DNA of 64,000 nucleotides. Origin: Cryomorphaceae bacterium (GTDB lineage: Bacteria > Bacteroidota > Bacteroidia > Flavobacteriales_D > Sanyastnellaceae). The translations under genes were made by a program, and so were the position numbers. Positions 1 through 7,516 of this stretch are shown piece after piece (position 1 is the stretch's first letter; each line of letters opens with the position of its first letter). The stretch lies in contig WGNM01000021.1 in the NCBI GenBank assembly GCA_016124575.1, positions 1 to 64,000 on the forward strand, in the 5' to 3' direction. A model generated the notes under the pieces. That model was not told where the DNA came from. It saw only the letters and a program-made list of their open reading frames with translations, and ran no database searches.

Positions 1-74
1 AGCTTTTCTTTCAGCGCTTCAAGAACAACTTCGGTTTTGAAAGCATTGGTGAATTTTCTACGTTCGCGTTTCAT
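1..74 (-). CDS. IS3-family transposase OrfA, N-terminal fragment
   Basis: The frame starts at ATG 74 and runs off the window edge. The 24 visible residues begin MKRERRKFTNAFKTEVVLEA, which matches the start of IS3-group OrfA proteins. In that family this segment opens the helix-turn-helix that binds the IS ends. OrfA is normally about 100 residues and is joined to the OrfB integrase by a -1 frameshift; neither part is visible here. The call rests on the short N-terminal match and on the adjacent terminal repeat. Confidence 0.75.
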   Translation of the reverse strand, partial: MKRERRKFTNAFKTEVVLEALKEK

Positions 75-135
75 AAGGGAAATTTATGGATTTGTTGATT
101 TCATTCAACTTGTCCAGTTTTTCCCGACCACTACA
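1..135 (-). mobile_element. IS3-family insertion sequence, left end (partial)
   Basis: Read on the minus strand, the element begins at 135 with TGTAGTGGTCGGGAAAAACT, a terminal inverted repeat of the kind found on IS3-family elements. About 60 bases further in, at 74, an orfA-like transposase gene starts. The rest of the element lies outside the window, so the right end, the target duplication and the OrfB frame cannot be seen. The boundary at 135/136 is placed exactly where the reading frame of the interrupted TRIC gene stops resembling its family. Confidence 0.8.
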
Positions 136-336
136 GTTTACCATCCACCCAACGGGTGTGCTGCCAATTAAAATGTCGCGCAAGGTTCCGCCCCCAACAG
201 CGGTAACAAAACCAATAACGGCAGCACCGAAGAGATCCATTTTTTCGTTTCCGGCGGTCAACACGCCGCTCATAGCAAAGACGAAAAGGCCTGCCAACTC
301 AAGGACATGTAGCAGCGTTTCGATGTGATTTGTCAT
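136..336 (-). pseudogene. TRIC/UPF0126 cation channel family gene, 5' fragment cut by an IS
   Basis: The frame starts at ATG 336 and gives 67 residues typical of the N-terminal repeat of the TRIC/YicG (UPF0126) membrane family: a first helix with LAGLFVFAMSGVLTAG, then FVTAVGGGTLRDILIG. Full-length members have about 200 residues and two such repeats. After residue 67 the frame enters the insertion sequence, picks up 25 foreign residues and stops at 58. The product lacks most of its transmembrane helices and is probably non-functional, unless the remainder lies beyond the element and the insertion is reversible. Confidence 0.8.
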
Positions 337-500
337 GCTGCAAAGTTCGTTCGATTTCGTGTTGTTTGAATAATTTATCGAGTGAACATTTCAAACGTTC
401 CTTTCTTGATAAGAATCCAATAAATTCGAATGATGACTCAAATTAAAAATGACTTTTAGATTCTACTTTTTGGGCTATCTTCACTTAACAATTGAGAACC

Positions 501-983
501 ATGAAACGTACCTTATTTTTCGCCCTAGCTTTTGTCTTAGCTTGCAGCTCCCCAAAACTTCCAGACCCAGAAGTGTTGCTGCGCGACAATGCTTCTGTGA
601 TGCATTTATCGGCCACAGCAACGTTTGAAGGCGTCGACGACAAACCTTTTGAATTACAGTTGATCGATGATGCTGTTGATTTACATCTCCTTGAAAATGG
701 CTACGCTGTGATTGAATGGGAAGGCAATGAAGACAACGAAGTATCCTATTCGTCTGCCAAGTGGGAGAAAGTCGGACAAGAAATAACCATCACCCTAGAC
801 GGTGTTGAAGTCCATTTTGAACAAGCAGCACTGAGAAGCGCATCCGATTCTACCTCGAATGTCGTCAATGGCTATTCTTGGAAATCATCGACCGCGCCAT
901 CGGTTCTCGACAACCTTTCATTTTTTGATGAAGAGATGTTGAATCAATCAATGGGCTCAGGACTCAGTAAAAGCAATGATTAA
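501..983 (+). CDS. Putative lipoprotein of unknown function
   Basis: A 160-residue protein with a lipoprotein signal: MKRTLFFALAFVLAC, with Cys15 as the likely lipidated residue followed by SSPKLPDP. A TTG nine bases upstream is in frame, but ATG 501 puts the lysine-arginine start directly before the hydrophobic helix and is preferred. The mature part is acidic and looks like one small beta-rich domain, with a serine-rich, poorly ordered tail. No catalytic motif is recognised. It is followed 65 bases later by another small exported protein on the same strand. Probably membrane anchored and facing the periplasm. Confidence 0.75.
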   Translation: MKRTLFFALAFVLACSSPKLPDPEVLLRDNASVMHLSATATFEGVDDKPFELQLIDDAVDLHLLENGYAVIEWEGNEDNEVSYSSAKWEKVGQEITITLDGVEVHFEQAALRSASDSTSNVVNGYSWKSSTAPSVLDNLSFFDEEMLNQSMGSGLSKSND

Positions 984-1048
984 ATAGTCGACTCATTTTC
1001 GTTTGATTGCGGTATAGTTTTAGCTATGCCCAGACAAAATTTACAACA

Positions 1049-1516
1049 ATGAAATCACTCGTATTCACTCTCTTTCTTATTTCCTCTAGCATTGTCAATG
1101 CACAATCATTGCGCCTTACAGACAACGGAGCCCGTTTAAAAAACGATACAGGTTTCGGCTTCAACAAAGAATACCTCTTTATGGATCGCGGTAGAGCGCT
1201 CTATGATGTTTTCGAGAAAGCAGATGAATGGGCAATGCTCAATCAAGAGAATAAGTTGTCTTTCCAAAAAGAAGCAGGTCGCTTAAACGCCTATGAAGCC
1301 GATCTTTACGATTCAGGTATCAGTCAAAATGTATCGCTTATCATCACCTTTCATGGATTGTCAGACGGTAGTTTCTTTCTTTTGTTCGAGACAAAAACCA
1401 TCTTAGGTCAGAAAGAATGGATGAGAATAAACAATGTTATGACCCTCCAGAAACTACTGATGGCCCTCGAGGAGCCATCAGATAAAGGTAAAGTGGATGA
1501 GATTTTTAAAGATTAA
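1049..1516 (+). CDS. Secreted protein of unknown function
   Basis: A 155-residue protein with a Sec signal peptide (MKSLVFTLFLISSSIVNAQ, cleavage probably after the AQ pair). ATG 1049 is chosen over upstream non-ATG starts because it puts the signal peptide at the N-terminus. The mature region has mixed alpha/beta composition, with no cysteines or known motif. It might form a unit with the upstream lipoprotein gene, but the 65-base gap and the lack of a clear promoter leave this open. The 3' end overlaps a small convergent frame on the other strand by 11 bases. Confidence 0.7.
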   Translation: MKSLVFTLFLISSSIVNAQSLRLTDNGARLKNDTGFGFNKEYLFMDRGRALYDVFEKADEWAMLNQENKLSFQKEAGRLNAYEADLYDSGISQNVSLIITFHGLSDGSFFLLFETKTILGQKEWMRINNVMTLQKLLMALEEPSDKGKVDEIFKD

Positions 1517-1700
1517 TCCCGTTTGGTGATCCGTGATCTGCCATAGGGTAAATTGGCACGGGTCGCCCCTCCAATTCCATCTTCACTCCCCGAATTCGGG
1601 GCGCGGCTGCCATTTTTTCGGTAGCCGTTTTGCTTTCTGCAATTCTGAGTATGCCAATCGATGCGATCAACATACTCAACATGATGATCCTTCGTTTCAT
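1506..1700 (-). CDS. Small putative exported peptide
   Basis: A 64-residue frame that starts MKRRIIMLSMLIASIGILRI, a positively charged start followed by one hydrophobic helix, as in small exported or membrane-anchored peptides. The rest is proline and methionine rich, with no known motif. The region upstream of ATG 1700 is AT-rich, like other starts here. Its coding part contains a perfect 14-bp palindrome at 1588-1601 (CCCC-GAATTC-GGGG). The evidence is only the leader-like N-terminus and the open frame, so it may be spurious. Confidence 0.4.
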   Translation of the reverse strand: MKRRIIMLSMLIASIGILRIAESKTATEKMAAAPRIRGVKMELEGRPVPIYPMADHGSPNGINL

Positions 1701-1753
1701 AGTGATTATTGTTTTTTAAAGAACGTCATGAATAATGCCAGAATTTTGCATTG

Positions 1754-1761
1754 TACCTTTG
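1754..1761 (+). promoter_or_regulatory. Bacteroidota -7 box, gene nearly leaderless
   Basis: TACCTTTG matches the TAnnTTTG primary promoter box and ends four bases before ATG 1766. The transcript would start at or next to the start codon. No -33 TTG is seen at the usual distance. Confidence 0.5.
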
Positions 1762-1765
1762 AAAC

Positions 1766-2167
1766 ATGATAAAAAATCAGAATAATATCATATTCTTCGA
1801 CGGGGTGTGCAATCTGTGCAATAACACTGTCGATTTTATCATACGCAGAATGGGCAACAGAAGTTTTCTTTTTGCGCCATTGCAAGGAGAATCGGCTAAA
1901 AAACTAAATATCGTCTCCTCAGAAGTTGAGCCTGGATCGATCGTTTATGTCGCCGATGGCCGACAATTCAAGCAATCAACAGCGGTTTTAAAAATCCTTG
2001 TCAGACTAGGTGGTGCTTGGCGGCTAATGGCAGTATTCTTCATCATCCCTCCCTTTCTGCGAAATCTCATCTACCGTTTTGTAGCAAAAAACAGATACCG
2101 CTGGTTCGGTAAAAAAGAAAGCTGCCGCATGCCAACTCCCGATGAAAGGGCGTTTTTTCTTCCTTAA
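1766..2167 (+). CDS. DCC-family thiol-disulfide oxidoreductase (DUF393)
   Basis: A 133-residue protein with the family-defining DxxCxxC near the N-terminus (FFDGVCNLCNNTVDF), which supplies a CxxC redox centre in a thioredoxin-like fold. The segment VYVADGRQFKQSTAVLKIL and the C-terminal RNRYRWFG-type tail also follow the DCC/YuxK pattern. The length is normal for the family. The substrate is unknown; relatives are thought to be small cytoplasmic disulfide enzymes. The gene stands alone with its own promoter and converges on the anti-sigma gene. Family assignment is firm; the cellular role is inferred only. Confidence 0.85.
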   Translation: MIKNQNNIIFFDGVCNLCNNTVDFIIRRMGNRSFLFAPLQGESAKKLNIVSSEVEPGSIVYVADGRQFKQSTAVLKILVRLGGAWRLMAVFFIIPPFLRNLIYRFVAKNRYRWFGKKESCRMPTPDERAFFLP

Positions 2168-2183
2168 ATGCCATTGCTGCGCT

Positions 2184-3092
2184 TTAGTATGCTGTTTTTA
2201 CCCAGTTGAAGTATACTTTTTCGACAACAGGTGCTACAAAAGCATTTTGTCTTACACCTCTGGTAGAAGCAATTTCTACCGATTCTAGTGTATAAGTATC
2301 AGCAGATGTTGGAACATTGCTAAGAGTTGGAGAGAAACTCAAATCGGTAGTCTTATCGTTGAGCATAATCGACTCTTCAGCCTCTGCAAGATCTTTAGTG
2401 ATTTTTGTAGTTTCCTCATTGCCAGGCACATGGACGTCGGCTACCATTTCATTCATTTTAGCTTCTGCCTTTTTTGAAGGCACCAAAATTTCTTCAGCCA
2501 CATCGAAGTTGGCGACGCTTTCATTATCAAAATCCGCGTCCATATCTGACGATGAAACCACTTCAACCGCGTCGTCAGCTACCGCTGGGATGGTTGATTC
2601 TTGACTCGTTGCTGGTTCAATGCGTTCGTCAAATTCCAAAGCTTCACCACCATCAGCGTTTATAGATCGCTCCACACGTGATGAGCGGCTATTGTCGACG
2701 AGCATCTCAGCATCTGACGATGATGCAAAATATGAATACAACGACACCCCAATGATACCCAAAACAACTCCGAAGGCAAGCACTGGTTTGTAACCATTAA
2801 ATCGCTCTGAAAAAAGCATAAACCATGCGTTCAAGCTGAAGCCCGGACGTTTGTGACTCGCTTCAAAAACATCCATCACGTTTCTGCGAATGGACTGGTT
2901 TGGTGTCAAATCGACATCATTTTTCACCAACCCGCGAAGAGAAAGCAACGTTTGGCGCAAAGATTCATACTCACTTTCAGAATCGATATGTCGCAAAACA
3001 AACTGGCGTTCCTCTGGATAGAGTTCATTGAAGTTTTTGTGCTCTAATAACGACTCAAGGTCTTCAGGATCATATAGTTGATGCTTATTCAT
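2184..3092 (-). CDS. Probable membrane anti-sigma factor
   Basis: A 302-residue protein whose start overlaps the stop of the ECF sigma gene by four bases (ATGA). The first 100 residues are cytoplasmic, charged and helical. One transmembrane helix at about 102-123 (KPVLAFGVVLGIIGVSLYSY) follows, then a long, acidic, low-complexity periplasmic part. This is the layout of an ECF anti-sigma factor. There is no cysteine in the protein, so it is not a zinc-binding (ZAS) type. The call rests on the position after the sigma gene and on topology; the sequence itself matches no family I can name. Confidence 0.7.
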   Translation of the reverse strand: MNKHQLYDPEDLESLLEHKNFNELYPEERQFVLRHIDSESEYESLRQTLLSLRGLVKNDVDLTPNQSIRRNVMDVFEASHKRPGFSLNAWFMLFSERFNGYKPVLAFGVVLGIIGVSLYSYFASSSDAEMLVDNSRSSRVERSINADGGEALEFDERIEPATSQESTIPAVADDAVEVVSSSDMDADFDNESVANFDVAEEILVPSKKAEAKMNEMVADVHVPGNEETTKITKDLAEAEESIMLNDKTTDLSFSPTLSNVPTSADTYTLESVEIASTRGVRQNAFVAPVVEKVYFNWVKTAY

Positions 3093-3685
3093 AGTCGTTC
3101 ATTTAATAAAAGGTGTTCAAAATCTTTCAACTTCTTATTGAGATGTTGAAGGGTATAAAAAATGCGAGACTTTACCGTCCCTTCGCTGCAATCCATTGCC
3201 AGCGCTATCTCTTTGATGCTCAGCTCGTCAAAAAACCGCAGTACGAATGTGCCTCTTCGGTCTTCATCCAACAATAAAAGTTCATCTTCTAAGCGTTGCA
3301 GAAACGAAGAGTGATCCATTTCTTCTGCTGTATTGCTGTAATCGGTTTCACTCAATTCTGCAGCAATCATTGGTGCAGATTTTTCTTTCACCGCAGCATG
3401 GCGGTAATGATTCTTGCACATGTTGTTTGCCACGCTGAATGCCCAGGTTTTGAAGCTTCGCTTGCCATCGTAGACATCAACGTTCGCGGCCAATTTTGTG
3501 AAGAATTCCTGCACCTGATCTTCTGCCAGCTCTTTGTCTTTCCAAAGCATCCGATAAAAATAGCGCATCAACCAGCCGGCATATCGATCATACAATTCGC
3601 CAAACGCTTTGCTATCACCTTCGCGTATGCGAGTGAATAGCTCTTCATCGGTATATGTCTGCAACGATTTGCCGAAAAGCCTCAT
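3089..3685 (-). CDS. RNA polymerase ECF sigma-70 factor
   Basis: A 198-residue protein with sigma region 2 at about 17-90 (AFGELYDRYAGWLMRYFYRM, then DQVQEFFTKLA and FKTWAFSVANNMCKNHYR) and region 4 at about 130-185 (RRGTFVLRFFDELSIKEIAL, then CSEGTVKSRIFYTLQHLNK, the promoter -35 helix-turn-helix). It would direct RNA polymerase to a small regulon after a cell-envelope signal. It overlaps the gene on each side by four bases, so translation is probably coupled across all three genes. Its targets cannot be read from the sequence, but self-regulation of this operon is the usual pattern. Confidence 0.92.
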   Translation of the reverse strand: MRLFGKSLQTYTDEELFTRIREGDSKAFGELYDRYAGWLMRYFYRMLWKDKELAEDQVQEFFTKLAANVDVYDGKRSFKTWAFSVANNMCKNHYRHAAVKEKSAPMIAAELSETDYSNTAEEMDHSSFLQRLEDELLLLDEDRRGTFVLRFFDELSIKEIALAMDCSEGTVKSRIFYTLQHLNKKLKDFEHLLLNERL

Positions 3686-4683
3686 TTGGTTAATTGTTGC
3701 ATGATTGCATTTTCGTTGCTCGTTTGCTTGGCAATTTCAACGATCATCGCTTTGCATTTGTCAGCCAATTCAGTGTTTGAGACTGAAAATTCTTGATAAG
3801 CGTAAAACAAGAAAGGGAGGTAGTTGGCGGCAAAATCACCCTTTGGATGCTGCTGTATTTCGTTGAACAGTTTAACACGTGCAGCTGGCGACGCATACGA
3901 TGGAGCGCACAAGAACAATCCACCAGCGACTGTATTCGACGCTTCTTTTTTCAACCATGATGGCGGCAAGGTGAAAGCCAGGGCGATTGGCTTGGTGCTT
4001 ATCTTCTGTGCTATCGACTGGTAAAAAGATGTCCGCGTAGTGGCATTTAATTCTCCATCTGCAATCCCCATCTTCTTCGCCAATTCATTCCGATAGCTCG
4101 GTGATCCAAAGAGATCCAATTGAACTACAGTCACATCTTTTCGATAGCCGTCGACATGTTGAAGAATGTAAACAGGGTAGGTGTCTTCTTTTCCATTCAC
4201 CACCAGAAAAGCACCTTGAGGCAATCCGCGTAAAACGTCTTTGGTATAGTTCAGTAAGTTTTGGTTGAAGACATTCCCGTTCTTCAATTTCTGTGCATTT
4301 TCTTTAAGCAGTGCATTGTTGCCTGTTGAAGCAGCATAATCGATCCAAGCTAAGAATAGCAAAGGATTTTGGGGTGATTTAGCGGTGGCGGTTTCCAAGT
4401 GATTTTTCGCTGCTACAGGATCAGTAGAATTGATGAAACTGATGAAATGGAACTCGAACGACCCCGTATTGTTGGCGGCCACAAAAAGCGCGAGCTGGTC
4501 TTTGTCTTTTTTCGATAACTCTTTCTCCGGACCGCTCCACAAACTTTTCCGCAAGTTCAAATAAGTATCTATGCTCGAAGTCTGCGCTACAACTTTAGGT
4601 GCAACATCCTCGTTGCTAGCCAGTTGTCCGTTAGCAGTGCCCACAAACCCAATCAAAAAAAGTAAGAGTATTCGAACCGTCAT
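3682..4683 (-). CDS. Exported protein with a domain like the soluble tail of DUF2723 proteins
   Basis: A 333-residue protein, first gene of the sigma operon, with a signal peptide (MTVRILLLFLIGFVGTANGQ). Residues about 90-155 resemble TPR-like helices. Residues about 157-200 (GAFLVVNGKEDTYPVYILQH, then GYRKDVTVVQLDLFGSPSY) resemble the conserved NGDNDTFPLWYLQ...RxDV...L segment that follows the membrane part of Bacteroidota DUF2723 proteins. No transmembrane part of that family is present. It may sense or bind a periplasmic ligand for the sigma system; that role is inference from position. Confidence 0.6.
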   Translation of the reverse strand: MTVRILLLFLIGFVGTANGQLASNEDVAPKVVAQTSSIDTYLNLRKSLWSGPEKELSKKDKDQLALFVAANNTGSFEFHFISFINSTDPVAAKNHLETATAKSPQNPLLFLAWIDYAASTGNNALLKENAQKLKNGNVFNQNLLNYTKDVLRGLPQGAFLVVNGKEDTYPVYILQHVDGYRKDVTVVQLDLFGSPSYRNELAKKMGIADGELNATTRTSFYQSIAQKISTKPIALAFTLPPSWLKKEASNTVAGGLFLCAPSYASPAARVKLFNEIQQHPKGDFAANYLPFLFYAYQEFSVSNTELADKCKAMIVEIAKQTSNENAIMQQLTK

Positions 4684-4786
4684 TGTGCGAAATTTTACCG
4701 CTGTACACCTGAACTTGTAAAAGGTTCATGCCCCTTCAAAAATAGGTGAATTTTCGGGGCTTGAAATCCTTAACTAACTTGGCAGC

Positions 4787-5812
4787 ATGAAATTCAGTAT
4801 TACCGCCTTGTTTTTTGTCTTTGCTGCAACCTGTTTGGCGCAAGATCAGAAAGCGACAGTGTTTGGATTTCCGTTGTTTTACTACACCCCTGAAACAGGT
4901 TATGGCGGCGGTTTGGTTGGTGCATATTCGTTTTATTTGAATTCGAACGATTCAATATCTCCGCCATCCCTGCTGCAGGCAGGATTTTCTTACACTGAAA
5001 ACAAGCAATTCACCTTTTACGCACCGGTTCAGTTTTTTTGGGACAAACGAAATTGGATGGCAGGAGTGGAGGTAGGCATTTACGATTACAGCTTATTATA
5101 CTTCGGAGAGAATGAATCTCAAGCGGCAAATGGTGTTTCGTATGATGCCGAACAGGTGAAGTTGAGGGGAAACATTCAGCGAAGGATCTATAAGGCATGG
5201 TATGCTGGTTTCCGCTTGTGGTATGATCGTGCAAGCATATTTTTTCAGAACACAGACAATCGGGAGCCGACCATTGGGAATTCGTATTATTCTCCTGGGT
5301 TATTGATTTCTCACGACAGGCGCGACAACGTGTTTTACCCATCGTGTGGAAACTTAGTGGAGTTGGTGACACAGCAAAATTTCGGCAGTAGTTCGTTTAT
5401 GAGGTATCGCGTCGACCTCCGATTTTACACGCCTTTGACATCGAAAGTTATTTGGGCCAATCAGTTTTTTGTCGACGCTGTTGGCAACGATGCACCATTT
5501 TATTTGATGCCTCAACTTGGTGGCAGCAAGCGATTTAGGGGATTTTATGAAGGGAAATTGAGGGCCGACAATGCGGTCATGTTTCAGACGGAATTGAGGG
5601 GGCAGATTTACCGACGGTGGGGAGCTGCATTGTTTACCGGCCTTGGAAATGCCGAAGCTACATTTGCCGAATTCAAAGCACCGATGAAAATCACATACGG
5701 GGGCGGGGTGCGCTTCATGGCTGATAGAAAGAAAAAGCTCAACCTACGGTTGGATGTTGGAGCTGGCGATCATAAACCACTGTTTTACCTGTCAATTGGT
5801 GAAGCTTTTTGA
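4787..5812 (+). CDS. Omp85/BamA-type outer membrane beta-barrel protein
   Basis: A 341-residue protein with a signal peptide ending near LAQDQ and then alternating amphipathic strands throughout. The segment MPQLGGSKRFRGFYEG corresponds to the GG...(V/F)RGF motif of the conserved Omp85 barrel loop. The C-terminus ends in an aromatic residue (LSIGEAF). There is no room for POTRA domains, so this is a barrel-only surface antigen type rather than a true BamA assembly factor. The substrate is unknown. It stands alone between a divergent sigma operon and the DUF4870 gene. Confidence 0.8.
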   Translation: MKFSITALFFVFAATCLAQDQKATVFGFPLFYYTPETGYGGGLVGAYSFYLNSNDSISPPSLLQAGFSYTENKQFTFYAPVQFFWDKRNWMAGVEVGIYDYSLLYFGENESQAANGVSYDAEQVKLRGNIQRRIYKAWYAGFRLWYDRASIFFQNTDNREPTIGNSYYSPGLLISHDRRDNVFYPSCGNLVELVTQQNFGSSSFMRYRVDLRFYTPLTSKVIWANQFFVDAVGNDAPFYLMPQLGGSKRFRGFYEGKLRADNAVMFQTELRGQIYRRWGAALFTGLGNAEATFAEFKAPMKITYGGGVRFMADRKKKLNLRLDVGAGDHKPLFYLSIGEAF

Positions 5813-5835
5813 TTTCAATCTAACCTTGAAATTTG

Positions 5836-5843
5836 TACGTTTG
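5836..5843 (+). promoter_or_regulatory. Bacteroidota -7 box for the DUF4870 gene
   Basis: TACGTTTG is a full match to TAnnTTTG and lies 14 bases before ATG 5858. No well-spaced -33 TTG is seen. Confidence 0.5.
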
Positions 5844-5857
5844 TCAAAATTAACAAC

Positions 5858-6208
5858 ATGGAAACTTTAGATAACGAAAACTTCGTCCCTACATCAGATG
5901 AGAAAAACATCGCACTTTTATGCCACATCGGCACCTTTTTCGGAGGTTTCATACTCCCCTTGGTGGTTTATTTGATAAAGAAGGATGAATCAAAATTTGT
6001 AGCTGAGCACGCAAAAGAGTCGTTGAATTTTCAGATTTCGATGTTCATTTATTTCATTGGTAGTTTCGTACTTGCCTTTGTATTCATCGGGTTTATTATG
6101 ATGTTTGCTTTGGGTATTTTGGCTCTGATAACGGTTATTTTGGCCACCATTTCAGCATCGAAGGGTGAGTTTTACAAGTACCCTTTGTGCATTCGCTTGA
6201 TCAAGTAA
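5858..6208 (+). CDS. DUF4870 (Tic20-like) membrane protein
   Basis: A 116-residue protein with the DUF4870 layout: DEKNIALLCHIGTFFGGFIL as the first helix, KDESKFVAEHAKESLNFQIS between helices, two further hydrophobic helices, and the closing KGEFYKYPLCIRLIK, which matches the family ending G.xxxYPL.i.fi. Three to four transmembrane helices are predicted. Function is unknown in the family. It has its own promoter and ends at a strong bidirectional terminator. Confidence 0.88.
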   Translation: METLDNENFVPTSDEKNIALLCHIGTFFGGFILPLVVYLIKKDESKFVAEHAKESLNFQISMFIYFIGSFVLAFVFIGFIMMFALGILALITVILATISASKGEFYKYPLCIRLIK

Positions 6209-6284
6209 TCAGCATCCGAAGAATTCGAGAAGGGTTGCACCGAATATGAGGTAAACAATCCCTTTGAGGAGAAAAAAAATAAAA

Positions 6285-6324
6285 GCGCCCCAACCAAATC
6301 TTTTGAATAGGTTGGGGCGCTTTT
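6285..6324. terminator. Bidirectional intrinsic terminator
   Basis: An 11-bp perfect stem (GCGCCCCAACC / GGTTGGGGCGC) with a 14-base loop is followed by TTTT and preceded by an A-rich run. It serves both the DUF4870 gene and the convergent TolB-like gene. Confidence 0.85.
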
Positions 6325-6342
6325 CGTTATTCAATCCTTCAC

Positions 6343-7446
6343 TCATTCTATCCAATCAGCAACGAACAGGTTTGTGCTCCTTGTCCGACCATTGTTTCTA
6401 TTGCTCGCGAAAACCAATCTTTTTCCGTCATAAGAAAACATCGGAAATGAGTCGAATTGCTCGTCGAATGTTACTTGCTCCAATCCAGAACCATCAATAT
6501 TGATCATGAAAAGGTTGAACGGAAATCCGCGTTCGCTCAGGTGGTTTGAGCAAAACAAAATCTTTTCACCACTTGGATGAAAGAAGGGTGCCCAATTCGC
6601 TCCACCTAGTTTTGTTACTTGGCGGGCGTCACTGCCGTCTACATTGGCTACAAATAACTCCATCGCGGTTGGCTCAACTTGTCCTTTTGCCAGCAAACCT
6701 TTATACTTCGCAATTTCTTCATCCGTTTGCGGACGACTCGCTCTCCAAACGATTTTTGATCCATCGCCAGAGAAGAAAGCGCCGCCATCATAACCAAGGT
6801 CGCTGGTTATTTGTTTCACATCTGTGCCGTCGAGGTTCATGGTGTACAATTCTAAATCACCTGAACGTGTGCTTGTAAACAAGATTTTATCTCCGTTTGG
6901 AGACAAAGTGGCTTCAGCATCGTATCCAGGAGAGTCGGTTAGTTGAGAAACGATGTTTCCTTTTAAGTCGGCCACGAAAATATCGAAGCTTTCATACACA
7001 GGCCAGACATATGCACCTCCTTCAACGCGTTCAGGTACGGGCGGACATTCAGCATTGTCTAAATGAGTTGATGCGTATAGAATTGTTGTATCACCAGGCA
7101 TGAAATAAGCGCAGGTAGTACGACCCATTCCAGTTGAAACCATTTGTGGTGGAATAGTATCAGGAGTTCCGTCAGATAAGTTCATCACATAAATCTGATC
7201 GCAACTGGTTCCCCACATTGGGTTTGTGGCTTGAAAAACCAAGCTTTTGTTATTGAAACTCCAGTAGGCTTCGGCGTTGTCGCCACCAAAAGTGAGCTGT
7301 TTCAAATTAGCAAGGTGCTTTTCTTGAGGGTAAGAAAGACTTGCAACACTTGTTGTGTCTGCTACTTGTTCTTGAACAGCCTCTTGTTGAGGTGTGTTAC
7401 AGGCCACCAAAAACAATAGGGCCAATGATCCAGTTAATCTTTTCAT
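6343..7446 (-). CDS. TolB-like PD40 beta-propeller lipoprotein
   Basis: A 367-residue protein with a lipobox (LALLFLVAC, Cys16). The rest is a series of PD40/TolB-type beta-propeller blades, visible as repeated units such as ATLSPNGDKILFTSTRSGD, PFFHPSGEKILFCSNHLSE and PMFSYDGKRLVFASNRN. Such lipoproteins bind peptides or glycans in the periplasm. It is not TolB of the Tol-Pal system by context, since no tol or pal genes are near. It is divergent from an M28 peptidase lipoprotein across 70 bases; the pair may act on the same exported substrates, which is inference. Confidence 0.85.
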   Translation of the reverse strand: MKRLTGSLALLFLVACNTPQQEAVQEQVADTTSVASLSYPQEKHLANLKQLTFGGDNAEAYWSFNNKSLVFQATNPMWGTSCDQIYVMNLSDGTPDTIPPQMVSTGMGRTTCAYFMPGDTTILYASTHLDNAECPPVPERVEGGAYVWPVYESFDIFVADLKGNIVSQLTDSPGYDAEATLSPNGDKILFTSTRSGDLELYTMNLDGTDVKQITSDLGYDGGAFFSGDGSKIVWRASRPQTDEEIAKYKGLLAKGQVEPTAMELFVANVDGSDARQVTKLGGANWAPFFHPSGEKILFCSNHLSERGFPFNLFMINIDGSGLEQVTFDEQFDSFPMFSYDGKRLVFASNRNNGRTRSTNLFVADWIE

Positions 7447-7516
7447 CTATTCTTTTGCGATAGTTCGCCGCGAAAATAGCAATTTTGGCAGCTATAAACT
7501 TGCAAAAGCCACACTC

